Of a stretch of DNA of 64,000 nucleotides, positions 45,599-62,500 are shown one piece after another. The stretch comes from Oscheius onirici. Its lineage: Eukaryota; Nematoda; Chromadorea; Rhabditida; Rhabditidae. The stretch lies in NCBI GenBank assembly GCA_932521025.1, contig OW051472.1, positions 8,370,001 through 8,434,000 of the forward strand. The letters run 5' to 3'. The position numbers were made by a program, and so were the translations under genes. Positions within the stretch are counted from its first letter, which is position 1. Every line of letters starts with the position of its first letter. The notes beneath the pieces were generated by a model that saw only the letters and a list, made by a program, of their open reading frames with translations, was not told the DNA's origin and ran no database searches.

Positions 45599-48381
45599 TT
45601 AGTAGGATCGGACCTTTGGTGGCACCCAGTCAGTTTCGTTCTTATCCAATGTGGTGTCGATAACGGGGCGGTAGTCGAGAGATACTTCACCGGTGGCAAT
45701 GTCGGAGCGGATAATCGAGTGCTTACGCCAATGATCCTGAGTTTTTTATAGTTTAGGCTAGAAAACAGTAAAAACCTTGAATTCTTTCTTGGTCTGTCCG
45801 TCGGTGGGTTTGCTGTAGTCGTATTCGTCAAGGCGGGTAGGGAAGTCGTCACGGGCATGAGCTCCTCTCGATTCCTAGGTTATTCTTGGTTTTCAGAAAA
45901 ATGGGAAGAGAGAGGTCAAACTTGAGCAGGCAAGACCTTCATTTCAGCGTTTGCGAGTGTTCAGACGGGGTCGATTAATAGCCAAAGCAATAAAGTATCA
46001 ACAAACCTTTCTGTTTTCAGCTGCCACAATGGTCTGAGTGGCATTAATCAAAAGGTTTTGCAGCTCGAGAGTCTCGACGAGGTCACTGTTCCAGACAAGA
46101 CCCTTATCGGCTACAACAAGTCTGTCTTGCTCCTTGTACAGTTTTCCGAGTTTCTCGACTCCCTTTTGGAGAACGTCTCCTCTTCTGAAGACGGCAGCAT
46201 GTTTCTGCATGGCTCTTTGCATCTCCAGACGAAGTTGGGCGGTAGGAACGTCTCCCTTGTTGTGTCGCAGTTTGTCTAAATTTGCAACAGAAGCCTCTCC
46301 GGCATTTTTCGGCAAGTCGGGAACTCCAACTCCGGGCTTCGTATTGTTCAGAATTCTAAATTTGAATAATTTATAGAATCGAAAAAAAAACGTACGTAAT
46401 AGCACAGGAACGTCCAAAGATGACAAGATCAAGCAGAGAATTGGCTCCGAGACGGTTGGCGCCATGTACAGAGTGAGCGGCACATTCTCCGGCAGCATAG
46501 AGGCCAGGAACAACTTGGTCTCCCTTTTCAGAAGTGAAACTGAGAACCTAAAGAATGTCAATTGAGGCTGTTGGCTGAGAAAAATTAGGCTTTTGGAATG
46601 TTTGTTGCGAGAACCATCGACGAATACGGAGTATCCAATATATTTGTGGCAATATGTCTCGCAAGAAACATTTTGAAGCTCTAATTATTGAAGACTGCAT
46701 ACACATAAAAGTGGCACAAACCTCTCCCTTGTAGTTGGTAGGAATTCCTCCCATGTTGTAGTGGACAGTAGGAATGACAGGAATTGGCTCCTTGGTAACA
46801 TCGACTCCGGCAAAGATCATAGCCGTCTCAGAGATGCCAGGAAGTCTTTGATGAAGTTGTTCGGCGGGAAGATGGTGAAGTTGAAGGTAGATGTGATCCT
46901 TGTCGGGACCGACACCACGTCCTTCCATGATTTCGAGAGTCATCGAACGAGAGACGACATCACGAGAGGCAAGATCCTTGGCAACGGGAGCATAGCGTTC
47001 CATGAATCGTTCTCCCTGCGAGTTGACAAGGAATCCTCCTTCTCCACGAGATCCTTCAGTAATCAAACATCCAGCTCCGTAGATTCCCGTCGGATGGAAC
47101 TGCACGAATTCCATGTCAGAGTTGTTGATTCCAGCACGAGCAGTCAGGGCCGTTCCTACATTTTTTAGTTAAAAACAGGAGGGAGCACTCAGTATCAAAC
47201 CCCACAGTTCAAATTTTTAAAGCTAAAACAAACTGCATATTCAGTGGTTTGTGGAGCAAAAACGTGAACTGAGGGGGTCAACAAAAATGATAATAAAGCA
47301 ATACCGTCTCCAGTGCAGGTGTGAGCAGAAGTGCAGGAGAAGTAGGCTCGTCCATAGCCTCCAGTAGCCAAAACAGTGTTCTTAGCGCGGAAGCGATGGA
47401 TTGATCCGTCTTCGAGATTCATTGCAACGACTCCGACACATGCTCCGTTTTCCATGATAAGATCGAGGGCAAAATACTCGACAAAGTAATTGCAGTTGTA
47501 TTGAAGAGAGGCTCCATAAAGTGTGTGGAGCAGCGAATGTCCAGTTCTGTCGGCAACGCAGCAAGTTCTACGTTTCTTGGTTATGATGCATGAAAGGAAA
47601 AATTACCTGTGAGCTTGACCTCCACGTCCGAAATCGTTAGATTGTCCTCCAAAAGCCCGCTGATAGATCTTTCCTTCCGTAGTTCGAGAGAATGGCATTC
47701 CGTAGTTTTCGAGCTCGATAACGGCTCTTTCAGCTTCTCTCGTCATGTAATGAATGGCATCTTGATCTCCCAGCCAGTCGGATCCCTTTACAGTGTCGAA
47801 GAAATGCCATCTCCAGTCGCTAAATTTGGATAACTTTATTAACTTGATGGTCAAAAACGCACTCTTTATTCATGTTGCCGAGGGCGGCGTTGATTCCTCC
47901 TTGAGCAGCGACGGTATGGGATCGAGTAGGAAAAAGTTTCGTAATCACAGCAGTCTTCAATCCTCCCTCGGAAAGACCCATGGCTGCACGTAGCCCAGCC
48001 CCTCCTGAAATTTGATGTAATCTAGGTGAACAAATGGTGTTATAGATATACTTAAAAAGGACTGCGCTTTTTTATCATGTTAGTACGTGCGTAAATTTGT
48101 TAGTCAAAAGAAGATTCCCTTCTCCGTTAGTACTAAAAATTGTTTCGCTGAAGAACAGAGTAAACTTGGACTAACAAGATAAAGAAGGGCCATATGTAGT
48201 TAAAGCGAGATTCTGATGAAAAAGTCTCACCTGCTCCAACGACGATGGCATCATAAGCGTGATCAACAACCTTGTACTCGGCAATGTTGCCGGTTTTCGT
48301 TTCGCTGTTGGCAGTTGCCGACAGGCTGAGACACCGCTGAGCGGCTAGTTTTTTCGCGCCAAGTCTGGCTGCTGACAGCAT
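45599..48381 (-). CDS. sdha-1-like: Succinate dehydrogenase flavoprotein subunit, mitochondrial
   Basis: SDHA oxidises succinate to fumarate in complex II with covalent FAD. The start [19 protein letters not shown] (48381) is a mitochondrial targeting peptide. The FAD Rossmann motif is DAIVVGAG at an exon end. [20 protein letters not shown] contains the FAD-linking His. Further blocks are [56 protein letters not shown] and [14 protein letters not shown]. The C-terminus is [20 protein letters not shown], then PPKVRSY, before TAA at 45599. The gene lies 230 bp upstream of the palmitoyltransferase start, in the same orientation. Confidence 0.95.
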
Positions 48382-48796
48382 AGCTCCCTAAAAAGTTGAA
48401 ATTACTTTGAAAACAAGAAGAAAAACGAGACGGAAACAGCAAAATCAGTCTTTTCAGATTAACCGAACGAATCACGCGAACTGCGCCAGCGAAACGATCA
48501 ACACTAAATTGGCGCCAACTAGGAAAAAAACTCGGTTGCTTTTCTGGTCGCTCTTCGAACGTTCTCTTTGTGCTGATGTTTCGTGTTTTTGCTAGTAAAC
48601 ATGGAAGTAAAATCAAGCAAAAGACATTTCCCAACTGGGTTTCAAGATGTAGCAAGTAGTGGGGCGCTCTAAACCGGTTGCATAGTGAAATTCTACATAA
48701 AATGGGTTGAACATAAGAATATTTATAAAAATATCAGTCGTTAAACATTAAACAGAATGCGAAGAAGTGAGACAACAAGGAATGTGGAACAAATGG

Positions 48797-52532
<3,736 letters not shown>

Positions 52533-52830
52533 GGCGAAAGCTGGAAAAAGTCGATGAAATTTGGAAAAATGAAGCACGCGCTTTTTTTGTTTTTGAATTT
52601 CTGTGGGCGCCAATTAAAACAATGGTATGAAAATGTGCTCTTTTGCTGTAAGAAAAGAGTAAAAGAATGAGTGTTAGGAAGTATAATGTGGCTATGACCA
52701 CTACAGAGAAAACATATCAAGGAAGATTTGTTCTTTAAGGCAACCGAGAAAACCGTAGATCGTATCACAAGGGGGCAAATCACATAAAGAATCGATAAAT
52801 AAGCTCTATACAATTTGTAATGGAATGTAT

Positions 52831-55800
52831 TCAATATGAAACGGAGCTTCCTAGTCCAACCCACTGATCCGGAACGACTGGAAAGTAGGTGTCTATGGCT
52901 TCAGAGAATCTGTAAAAAATGGTAAAGGAGTTTAATCAATCGGAAATTACCTAGTGCAATACATCTCTGGGCTGAGAATAGTAGGTAAATGTGCTCCTGG
53001 GACAACCATAATTTTGACCCAAGATTCCATCTTCTTGTCAAAAGTATAGGTTCTCATGTAGTCGACTATTCCCAGAAGAAGTTGACCGCTGGCCTCATCC
53101 ACTCCACAGAGGAGAGAATAATCCATAATCTGTTGAGAGGAAAGAAAGTGACTGTCATTTGAGATGGCCTGGTTCAGAGCTGCTTTTGCATGCGGATACA
53201 CGTAAAGTTGCTTGTTCCAGAGGTCCTTGACCAAATTCTCGTCTAGAAGAACGTCTTCGGGATTGTTTCCGCCCGAGGCCAATCTGATTCGAACATAAAT
53301 TTAACATTTTCTTTCGATACCTGTTCCTAAGAGATCCCTTGAGGTCCCAGACTTGATTCACAGAGTGTTTGTAAAAGAGATACTCCATAACCAGAATGTC
53401 CACTTTCAACTGTGTCGTCTTACTCTTCACTCCTACACGAAACACTCCGTAGACCTGGAAAAGATCTTTACATATTTACGTTAGAACCTCTATGAGTCCA
53501 ATCTTCGGAAAGTACGCAATTGCGTAGGCATTTTTTCGGCCTGAAGATGAAATTTTTCAACTTTCGCATTATGGTTCCTTTGTGCACATTGATCTTGACT
53601 ACCAGAAACAAAATAATATAAAGTGAAAAAATTGTGTCTTCAAACCGACATAAATACGTACGCATTTGCGTATTTTTCGAAGAGGGGGAAGGGATTCTAA
53701 TAGGGATTTTACAATGTCAGACTCACCTTGCACAAAGTGGTCAGTTTGTTTTCCGTCACAGCCGTCTTGATGTACTCGAAATAATTCGGAGCAAAAGCCG
53801 TCTTCGTGAAGGACTTGATCTCGAAGCTTCCCATCGTCTTCATGATAAATCGATCGTCCATTGTTTTGTAGAAGAAAGAGCCGGATTTTCCGCCTTGCGG
53901 AGTCCAGAGAACACTCTGAGAAAGTGAGCGGATGAAGGCTTCTTCTCCCTCAGGAAATAAGAGTTTTCTCAAAAGACGAAACCGTTCGGCATAGTACGCC
54001 TTGACGTAGTAATGAGTTGACTGATCATGGAACTCGACTTCCAGATGTTCGGCATTGATGGCTGCTTCATCAGTCGGAATTGAGTCCGACTGCAGATTCA
54101 GAACAATGTCTTCGCCGCCAGAAGCTTTCTGGACCTTTCTTCTTCCTTCCTCATAGTCCATCGCCGACAGAGCATAGCCAATAATACTGCCGATATCCGG
54201 CTTGTAGTTGCTCCTGGAGTCCTGGATATCTCTCACGATTACTCCAACTCTCGGCTGAAGTTTCAAGCCGAGATGCAGTGTGGGAGGGAAGGGGTCTTCA
54301 ATCTTATCCAGGGAAATGTCCGGATTCTCCTGGACCGTCACAGGATCCTCTCCCTTTCTCAGAGCTCTGATAGTTGCTCCCAAGACGACAGTCTGATCAT
54401 TCCAAGTCGAAATGAGATTGTAGATTGCCTCTCGTATGTAATTCACCGTTTCGTGAGACTTTATCGCAAAAATGTCGTTGGAAGCGAAGACATCTCTGTC
54501 AGACCCTTCCAACTGCTCAGCATAACGTCTCTTCTCCCTAAAGAACAAATATTTTATCAAAGGAAAAATACTCACTGGACAAGAACTTTTGTCTGTTCCA
54601 CCAGTTGTCGCAGGACAGTATGGAAGCTGACGGCATACTGGTTGAACTGTTCGTGTTGAACAAACTGTTTCAGTCGTGTGTCTGCCTTTTCGATGGCATC
54701 ATCAGCCAGAGCCGACATTCTGGTCAGCGTGTCAATGAGGGTCTTCTTGTTGAACTGTTGCGGCTGGATGTGGCAAAGAACTGGCGAAAACATCACGTCA
54801 AAGGGACGAACCTGATAATTTTGTTTCTGAACATCATTAAAAGTCTTACAGGAGTGATTTTAATCTCGGTGACAAAGTTGTTCTGAGCGAAAAAGTGTTT
54901 CTGTTCGTGGAAGAAACAATGAGAACATTGTTGTTGTTTGGAGGGGGAGGTGATACAGCCCTTGGTGAAGGCAGAATTGGCAATATAATCGAGATATTTT
55001 CCAAAGGACAGGTTCCAGATTGCTGTGGTGACCGGGACTATGGGAGACGAACACTTACATCTGGAAATGAATGTCATGCAAAGAAATATAAAAAAGACTC
55101 ACATAGGACAGTGGTGGTAGGTGATGATGTCGTTGGTAGCGAACGAGTTTCGATTCTGATCATCCGTTTGGCTATTCTGGACGACGGACTGTGTCGTGAC
55201 TTCTACGCAAACGCGGCCGAAGACCAACTTTCTCGAATGATCCAACATAGGCACTTCGCAGTTGGTCGAAGGACATTCGTACGACTTGTTGAAGCAGAAT
55301 CTGATGAAAAGTGATTTTTTTTTTGAAAAAATAATCTTACTTGGTCAAAAATTCTCCGAGACACATGTCGTGGTCCTCGTAAAATTCCATATTGAGAACC
55401 CATGGTCTGACGCAGAAGTAGGGGGAGTTTGGAGATTTTGGAGAGAAGGATCCAAAGAGAACAGCTATCCGCTGATGGACAAATGGACACAGAACATCAT
55501 TCTTTCGGACAATATCCAGGCTCTGAAGAGAATGTGTTGCTTAATTTATCCTGTTACATACCCGTTGTTTTCTGATTTCCGGAACCGGCTTTTGAACTTT
55601 TGCCATTCGTTTCTTGAACAACAGACCGCCCAGTGCTCTAAACGAGGAATAATCGTCTTCAACACAATTCTGTCGCAAGGCTAAGTTGTGTCTTGGAGCG
55701 GCAGACTGCGGTCTCTGTAAGAATCAATTTGAACAAAATTGTTCGAGAACCTTACCAAAATGTCGTCTTTAGCATTCTGACTGATCTCTTCCCTTTCCAG

Positions 55801-58566
55801 CTCCTCCAATCTGTCAAAATCTTCGTCTTTTCCGAAACGATAGAGCGGTTGTTTGAAATAGCCCAACAGGGTGCACTGTCGTCCCTTCGGAGTCTCGAGA
55901 TATGGTGGCTCGAAATCAATAAAAGGCGAAATGCCCAAGATACTTTCAGCCAACTCGTCTTCGAATTCCGACTGAAATAGAAGAAATACTGTGTTCTGGA
56001 TTGGAACTTACCCTCGCTTCCGCGTTTTCAATGTTGTTCCTCCGAATCTCACAGACTTCACAGTTGGAGATCTGATAAGCGAGACGGAGATTGAATAAAT
56101 TGAGGAAGGCCTTCTCGCAGTTGGCCGAGTAAACGTTCGTTATCATCAATTGTAGGACTCGCTTCACAGCTCGAAGTTCTCTCTCATCACTTCCGCGAAG
56201 TATCACACTACATCCTCTTTCAGGAGGGCATTCGTCGAATATCTAAGAATTTACAAATGAACAAAATTGGGCAGATTATTACCAAAAAGACTTTCTCCTT
56301 TCCATTTTTCAACTTTTCGATATGTTGACTGAAAGAGGGACAGAATCCGACATTTTGTTGGAGGAGCTGAGCATCGGAGGAGGGCAGGATATCTGCTCCC
56401 GTTGACCGAGAGACTCGGTGAAAGACACTGAAATTGAATTGTTTACCGAAGAAAAGTTCAGTACCTGTCCTTGACATGAACCACTACCGCGACTCCAGCT
56501 GTTCTCAAAAGATTGGCCGCGATTCGAGAGACACCTCCGCCGACCAACAGCAGTGTCGGTCGCTTGGTCATAATTCGACTGACTTGCTTCGAAAGAAATT
56601 CCGCTTCTTGACAGAGAATTGGCTCGATTGATGTCAGTTTGCCCTGAATTCTTTCGTATTCGATGGAGCCGGCGTTGATCATGACCGAAGCGTTTTGTTG
56701 GTCGCAGTTCATGGATGAGTGAAGAACTGACTTGGAACAGACTACGCCCCAAATCATCTGAAGAACTTTTGTTGGCTATAAATTTCAAAATCACCTCTGC
56801 TCTTGGGATATCCGTCTCCGCAAAGACTTTTTTGATATGGACGTAGGACAGAATGTTCATCGAGTCTCGCCTTCTCTCCACGTCGACAGTAACAGTCGAA
56901 GCAATCTTCTTGGCCAATTGGAGGACGATCATCTTCCAGCGCTCATCTCTGATCCGTTCTCTTTTGAACAGAAAGTCGACCATTCGTTCCGTCTTCCTAT
57001 CAAACAGCTGATTGATGTCATCGTCTGCTGGGATGGGCTCCTCAAGTGATATCCTAGAAAGTTTTCACTAAATGAGTAAAGAAACAAACTTTTTCGATAA
57101 AGTCTTTGGATCGAGAACATTGACTTCATCGCTCGACAATGAGTGTTCTACTCGTATTGGCTGCGGCTCAAAGTCGTCAGCTGACGGACGATATGGCTAA
57201 AGTCATATGATTTAAAAACAATCGAAACTAACTGGATCCTCCTTGTTTGCAAAGGAATTTTCCTTACTAACAAAGGAACAATGGGAAGAGGACATGGTTC
57301 TGAACCAGTCAGGGCCAGACTCTTCTTCTTCCGCTCCCATGCTTCCCATACTTGGCTGAATCTCAAATCTCTTTAAAAAAACGAAAATCTTACAGCTCTT
57401 GGCTTTCCGTAATGATGTTCGTGTTGATTGTACAGTTCCTGAACACAGAGCATGCTTGGCGGTTTGTAACTAGGAGGCGGCAGGGTCAGTGAGTCCTTTC
57501 GCTCATTTCTCGACACAGTGGGACTAGATTCACCATTTCGAGCCCATCTCAAATTCCCAGCAGAGACCGTCGAAATAGCTCCTCCATTTAGTCGCGGTGA
57601 ACCAGCCAGCTCGCCGGGTGTTTCTTCTCCCGATGATCCAATTCCGTTACTCACTGAAATGTCAATTTCATTTTTCATAAAGGACTCACTCGTCTGGTGA
57701 TTGAGTTCTTCTGTTGGAGTCTTTTGATCAGCATCCGGAGGCAGATATTGAGCCATCATCTTGGCACAGTAATGGCAGAGACGCAATTCCCCGGTGTAGC
57801 CAAGACTGAAAGAAATGAAGCTATGTTTCGATCATCTCAGAAATCTCACGTGTGTCCAGGGACGTGTACATTGCAGCATTTGGCACAAAATATCTGACCA
57901 CACAGTCGACAATGGTGTCTTCTTCGAAAGGCCGTGAATCTCTCTTCACACTGGTAACATTCTCGTCCGGTAGAGTCTGGCATCCAGTACTGTTCTGAAC
58001 ATTTTGGAGTAAAAAGCATAAGATAAAATACGGATGGGGATGCAATGTTAGACAAATGACAACTGTTAGGAATACTCACTAAAATTACTTCTATTATAGT
58101 CGACGAGTCCTTCCTTTGCACCTCCTCGAAATATGCTGGTCAGTCGTCCAGAAAACTTTCTCTCGTCTTGACTGCCTGATATCAAATTTGTGGAAATATT
58201 AAGAAAAATACATACCAACACTGCCATTTCCAGGAGAATTTTGACTCGTTTTCCTAGCTAAATGAGCTTTTCGCTGGATTGCCGGAGAACCATTTTCTAG
58301 AGGAACTTCGACTTGGATTGGGTCTACAGCACTCATGTCAATATTTCTCTGACTATTGGACGTCGAGGGCGGATTCGATTCGTCCGTTTTCCATATTTTG
58401 CCGAAAAGTGAGGAAAAGACGCCACTGCCTAAAGATATTATATTTTAGTAGAGGCTTTTGAGTTACCTGTGGTCGACTCAAGCTCCTCGACCTTTTCATC
58501 TTCTAGCCTATTGAAGAAAACTATTCCATTCGGGCTAGCTGCTTCATTGTCTGGAGGATCGGACAT
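52831..58566 (-). CDS. ppk-3-like: PIKfyve/Fab1 1-phosphatidylinositol-3-phosphate 5-kinase
   Basis: It makes PI(3,5)P2 on endolysosomes. The start is MSDPPDNEAASPNGIVFFNR (58566). The FYVE finger has YWMPDSTGRECYQCEERFTA, then FRRRHHCRLCGQIFC, which binds PI3P. The CCT/TCP1-like chaperonin domain (57.0-56.2 kb) contains MTKRPTLLLVGGGVSRIAAN. A Cys-rich middle region follows. The C-terminal PIPK domain has GGKSGSFFYKTMDDRFIMKT, NKLTTLCK and VYGVFRVGV, then QVWDLKGSLRNR, SSQQIMDYSLLCGVDEASG and the C-terminal YFPVVPDQWVG. Intron 53455-53726 is nearly all foldback repeat. A DEP domain was not looked for residue by residue. Confidence 0.94.
53478..53716. mobile_element. MITE-like foldback element, copy 5 (degenerate, in PIKfyve intron)
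   Basis: The inverted arms AGTACGCAATTGCGTAGGCA and ACGTACGCATTTGCGTATTT flank a diverged core. The outer end ATTCTAATAGGGATTTTACA resembles the right end of copy 3, but the terminal ACGGTA has decayed. It fills most of a 272-bp intron, as copies 1 and 4 do in theirs. Confidence 0.65.
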
Positions 58567-58821
58567 TATCCGTCATGGGGATCCTGAACCTAATTTTTAG
58601 AGCATAAGACCGTAAAAGGCGGAAGAAATTTGGTTTTGAGCTAGATAACTGAACAGGGCATATCTAAAAGTAGTGAAGTTATTATTCGTGGCGAGACCCT
58701 GTCTGCGTCTGCCGGTCAAAAGCAAGATTGAAGTTATTGAAAGCGAGTAAACAATCAATTAAAAACATTTATTAGTTTTGGTAGTTGTGAAAGACAGACG
58801 TTGATAGTTTCCCGAAAAAAG

Positions 58822-59212
58822 TTATCGACCCAGAAGACCTCCTCCAAATTGACAGAACGGAGTACATCCGTAGTTGTATCCGAGGTTACCGCCGTACCTG
58901 AAAGATTCGATGAAATGAGAATAATCTAGAGGAACCTGTCAGAATGACCAGTTGCTCTTGTCAAGCCAAAAAGACCGCCGCTGCTCCAAGGACTGACTGT
59001 TCCGTACTGTGGCCAGCCGAAAGGCGACGAAGCAGACGGAAAGAGGGGATTGAACATACCACCGTACTGATTGTATCCACTGTACGGATTAAATAAATTA
59101 GGATTCGTGTATGCTTCAAATAGATAATATTGTTTTAAGAACTATCAACTCACAGTCATAAATATTACAAGACGTGCATAATATGCCCAAAATGAAGACA
59201 AGTAATTGCATA
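58822..59212 (-). CDS. Small secreted Gly/Tyr/Phe-rich peptide
   Basis: Three exons give about 100 residues. The start at 59212 gives a signal peptide (MQLLVFILGILCTSCNIYD). The mature part reads NPNLFNPYSGYNQYGGMFNP, then FPSASSPFGWPQYGTVSPWS, and ends YGGNLGYNYGCTPFCQFGGG and LLGR. It is rich in Gly, Tyr, Phe, Pro and Ser, with two nearby cysteines (CTPFC). The composition recalls nematode caenacin/NLP-type antimicrobial peptides and cuticle-associated Gly/Tyr proteins, but there is no specific match. It lies between PIKfyve and the mucin gene on the same strand. Confidence 0.65.
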
Positions 59213-59540
59213 ATTGAGCTGGACTCGCCTGTGAGTCAGAAAACAAAAAGGAGATTTGCATCAAGAACCGGTGGGTTATGCAAAGTCGCCAATGTGAACG
59301 GAACGTAACTCGTTTCAATTTGAGGCCGTCTTGTTTTGGAAACAGTCGCTAAAAGAAAGTTTCTGAAAGTCTAAAAACTCTGGGATATTGAGGGATTCAT
59401 TGTAAAATAGACTAGCGAAAAAAAGGGGAAGCAACAGTGAATCGTTTATTGACAGCAATACACGTAGTTTGTTCTCGTCTCTGCTCCCGCTACCTGAAAA
59501 AAAACCAGTTCTCGTTTTGCTCATTTGTACAACGAACCAT

Positions 59541-62500
59541 TTAGCAAGTTTTGTAGATGAGAGCAGAGCTGGCAGGATCCGTTTCAACCGTTCCCAGTGT
59601 ATATTGATAGATGGTACATTTTCCTCTATCATCTGGCTCGTAGGCAAAGCCAATACATTTCCGGAGGCCGTAGTCTCGAGTACAGAGCTCAACACATGAC
59701 GACATGTACGTGAAGTAGCCTCCGAATTTGCCGGGACCAGCTGACGAAACGACGGCATTCTTCTGGTAGAGGATGTAGCCTTTAGAGCAGTCTAAGCACA
59801 ACCAGTGTTAGCATAAAATAAGTAAAGAACCTCCAGGATCAACTGCAGGAGTGGTAGAAACTGTCGTTGTGGTATTCCAGCCAACAGCTGGCGTGGGAGC
59901 AGCGGTGCTTGACGGAATTGTCCAAGGAGGAATCTGAAACTCTGTTCTCAAACTGAAACTCAACAACGAGTGTTCGTACCCAAAAATGGCCTCCTATGTT
60001 TGATAAGGATCTTGAAGAGAAAAATGAGCTGATTGCGAATCTATGTAGTTTACTAGTTTTTGTTCAGTAATCGCCGAGATACAGAAAGTACCCAGATTAC
60101 CTCTCAATTTTGACAAGACAACTTCAGACTGCTGACGAGTTTAGTTTGTGTTGTATCGTCATACATTTCATATTTCCCGCCAATCATTATGGTCCCGTCG
60201 CGCTTGTACAGTAACCCAATTGCTCCACGCGCCGTCTTTGAATGTCCCCCGTTCTTGAGTTCTGTTCTTGGTTACCACATTGAGTGGTCGTTGTTATATT
60301 TTTCTTATTGCTAATAAACTTGAATATAAAACCAAGCCCCACATGTTCACCACAAATTGCGTTAGTCTGAAAGTCTCAGACATAACAGTTTGCTATTAAA
60401 AACGGGGAGAGCACGTTGCTCCGTTTCGTGATTTACAGAATTGGGTCGGATTTTAGTTTTACTGTTGCATTTCAATGCACTGATAAACTGTGTTTTTGAA
60501 TAGCACCGTTTGGCATGATTTGAAAAATAATTTCTTACCGTGGCAGCAATTGTTGTCGTAGTCGGTTTCGTTGTCGGAGCTTCTGTTGTAGTTACCTTCG
60601 TTGAAATGGTAACTGTTGTCGGAATCGGAGCGGCTGTTGTTTTTACTGTCGGTGGAATTACAGTAACTGTTGTCGGGGCTGTTGTTACTCTGGGAGCACC
60701 TGTAGTTACTGGGTCAGCTCCAGGAGTATTTGCTGTTGGGACAAATGTCGGGAAGACGGTATAACCAGTAGGATAGGTCACATTACACATCTTGTAAACG
60801 GCGGCGGTACTGGAAGGACTTGTCTCGAACGTTCCCAGTTGGTACTGGTAGATGGTACAGTTCCCTAAAGAAAATGCTTTCACTTTAACATCGAAGAAAA
60901 TAACCTTGATGATCAGGCTCGTAGGTAAACCCGATACAGGGCAAGAGACCATACTCTCGAGTACAGAGCTCTGCACAAGAGTCAAGATAATCGAAATGTC
61001 CGCCATACTTTCCTGTTCCTTTGGGAACAATCACGTGATCTTGATACAAATAGTAGCCACTCTTGCAATCTAAATTTCGTAAAGACTTGAGAGTGAAAAG
61101 AAAATACTGGAAGGTGTAGTAATTCCTCCTGGAACAGTGTGCCAACCGTTTCTGGTCGTTGTTGTCCAAGCAGGCGCTGCTGTAGGTGTAGTAATTCCTC
61201 CTGGAACAGTGTGCCAACCGTTTCTGGTAGTTGTTGTCCAAACAGGAGAAGCTGTAGATGAAGGTCGAATAGACGGCCACCAAGCTGAAGTAGTCCAACG
61301 CCTGGTACTGTTGGTGCCTCCAGGAACTGTTGGCCAACCACTATTCGCGGTTGTTGTCCGAACAGACATGACTGTAGTTGTGTAAGGCCACATGACGGTA
61401 GTGGTAGATGGGATTTTTATCGTTGATGGTTTCACTGTTTTTGTAGAATTGCCTGGATCGGAAGCAGGTGTAGTTGTCATCGGTTTGTAGGTAGGATAGG
61501 TGTGTTTAGCCGTAGTCGGTCCCTCTGGTGGATAGCAGCGCTTGTAGACGGCAGCAGTGCTCGTCGGATCTGTTTCGAAAGTCCCCAAAGCGTACTGATA
61601 GATGGTACAGTTTCCTGAAAGTTCCCAGCTTCTGTCTCATTCAACAAAATTTACCTTGATTTTTTGGTTCGTAGGCGAATCCAATGCAGGGTAACAGACC
61701 ATAATCTCTGAGACAAAGTTCTGCACATGAGGACAAGTAGTCAAAGTGTCCTCCGTACTTGCCAGAACCTTTGGGAACAATGACATGAGACTGATAGAGC
61801 GTGTATCCTTCCTCACAATCTGAACACATAATTTTGATGAAATCGAATTCAAGTACCTTCTTCTGGAGTTGTGATGCCCTGTTCAGTTGAACTGCCATCA
61901 TCAGCAGGAGTAGTCGATTCAGGAAATGGACTAGATTCACCGCCACTCGGAGTGCTTTCTTCAAACGGCGTGGTAGTTTCTTCACTGATCGGAGTAGTTT
62001 CGCCTTCACTGGCTGTAGACGACTCTCCGCCAGATGGAGTCGTTGACTCTGCCAACGGAGTACTGCCAGCAACTGATGTTCCGACTTCAGGAGTACTTTC
62101 TTCTCCCGATGGTGTAGTCGTTCCTTCCCCAATAGGAGTTGATTGCCCTGAAGGTGTTGATTCACCACCAGGAGTACTTTCTCCTCCAGCAGACGATTCG
62201 GCCGTTGAAGATTCTCCACTAGATGGAGTAGTACTTTGTTCACTATCAGGAGATGTCCCGTCAGTTTCAGCCGATGTCCCTCCGGCCGGTGTACTCTCGT
62301 CACCAGGAGTCGAACTTGAGTCGGTATTTCCGGCGGGAGTTGAACCACTTTCAGGTGTAGATCCTCCTGGAAATGAATCTGTTCTCAAGATTATTCAGAA
62401 ATGCGAAACTAGATTTGCAAGTGAATGCATAGCGTGCTACCTTCAACAGCAGTTGAGCTTTCTCCCTGTGCTGTGCTCTGACTAACGGTGTTTTCTGAAC

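Noticed and set aside
60540-60764. Valine-rich plus-strand open frame
   Set aside because: It is antisense of the Thr-rich linker of the mucin; the V/G composition is the mirror of ACN codons.
61871-62485. 204-residue plus-strand frame rich in Val/Ser/Pro/Asp
   Set aside because: It is the antisense shadow of the second mucin exon.
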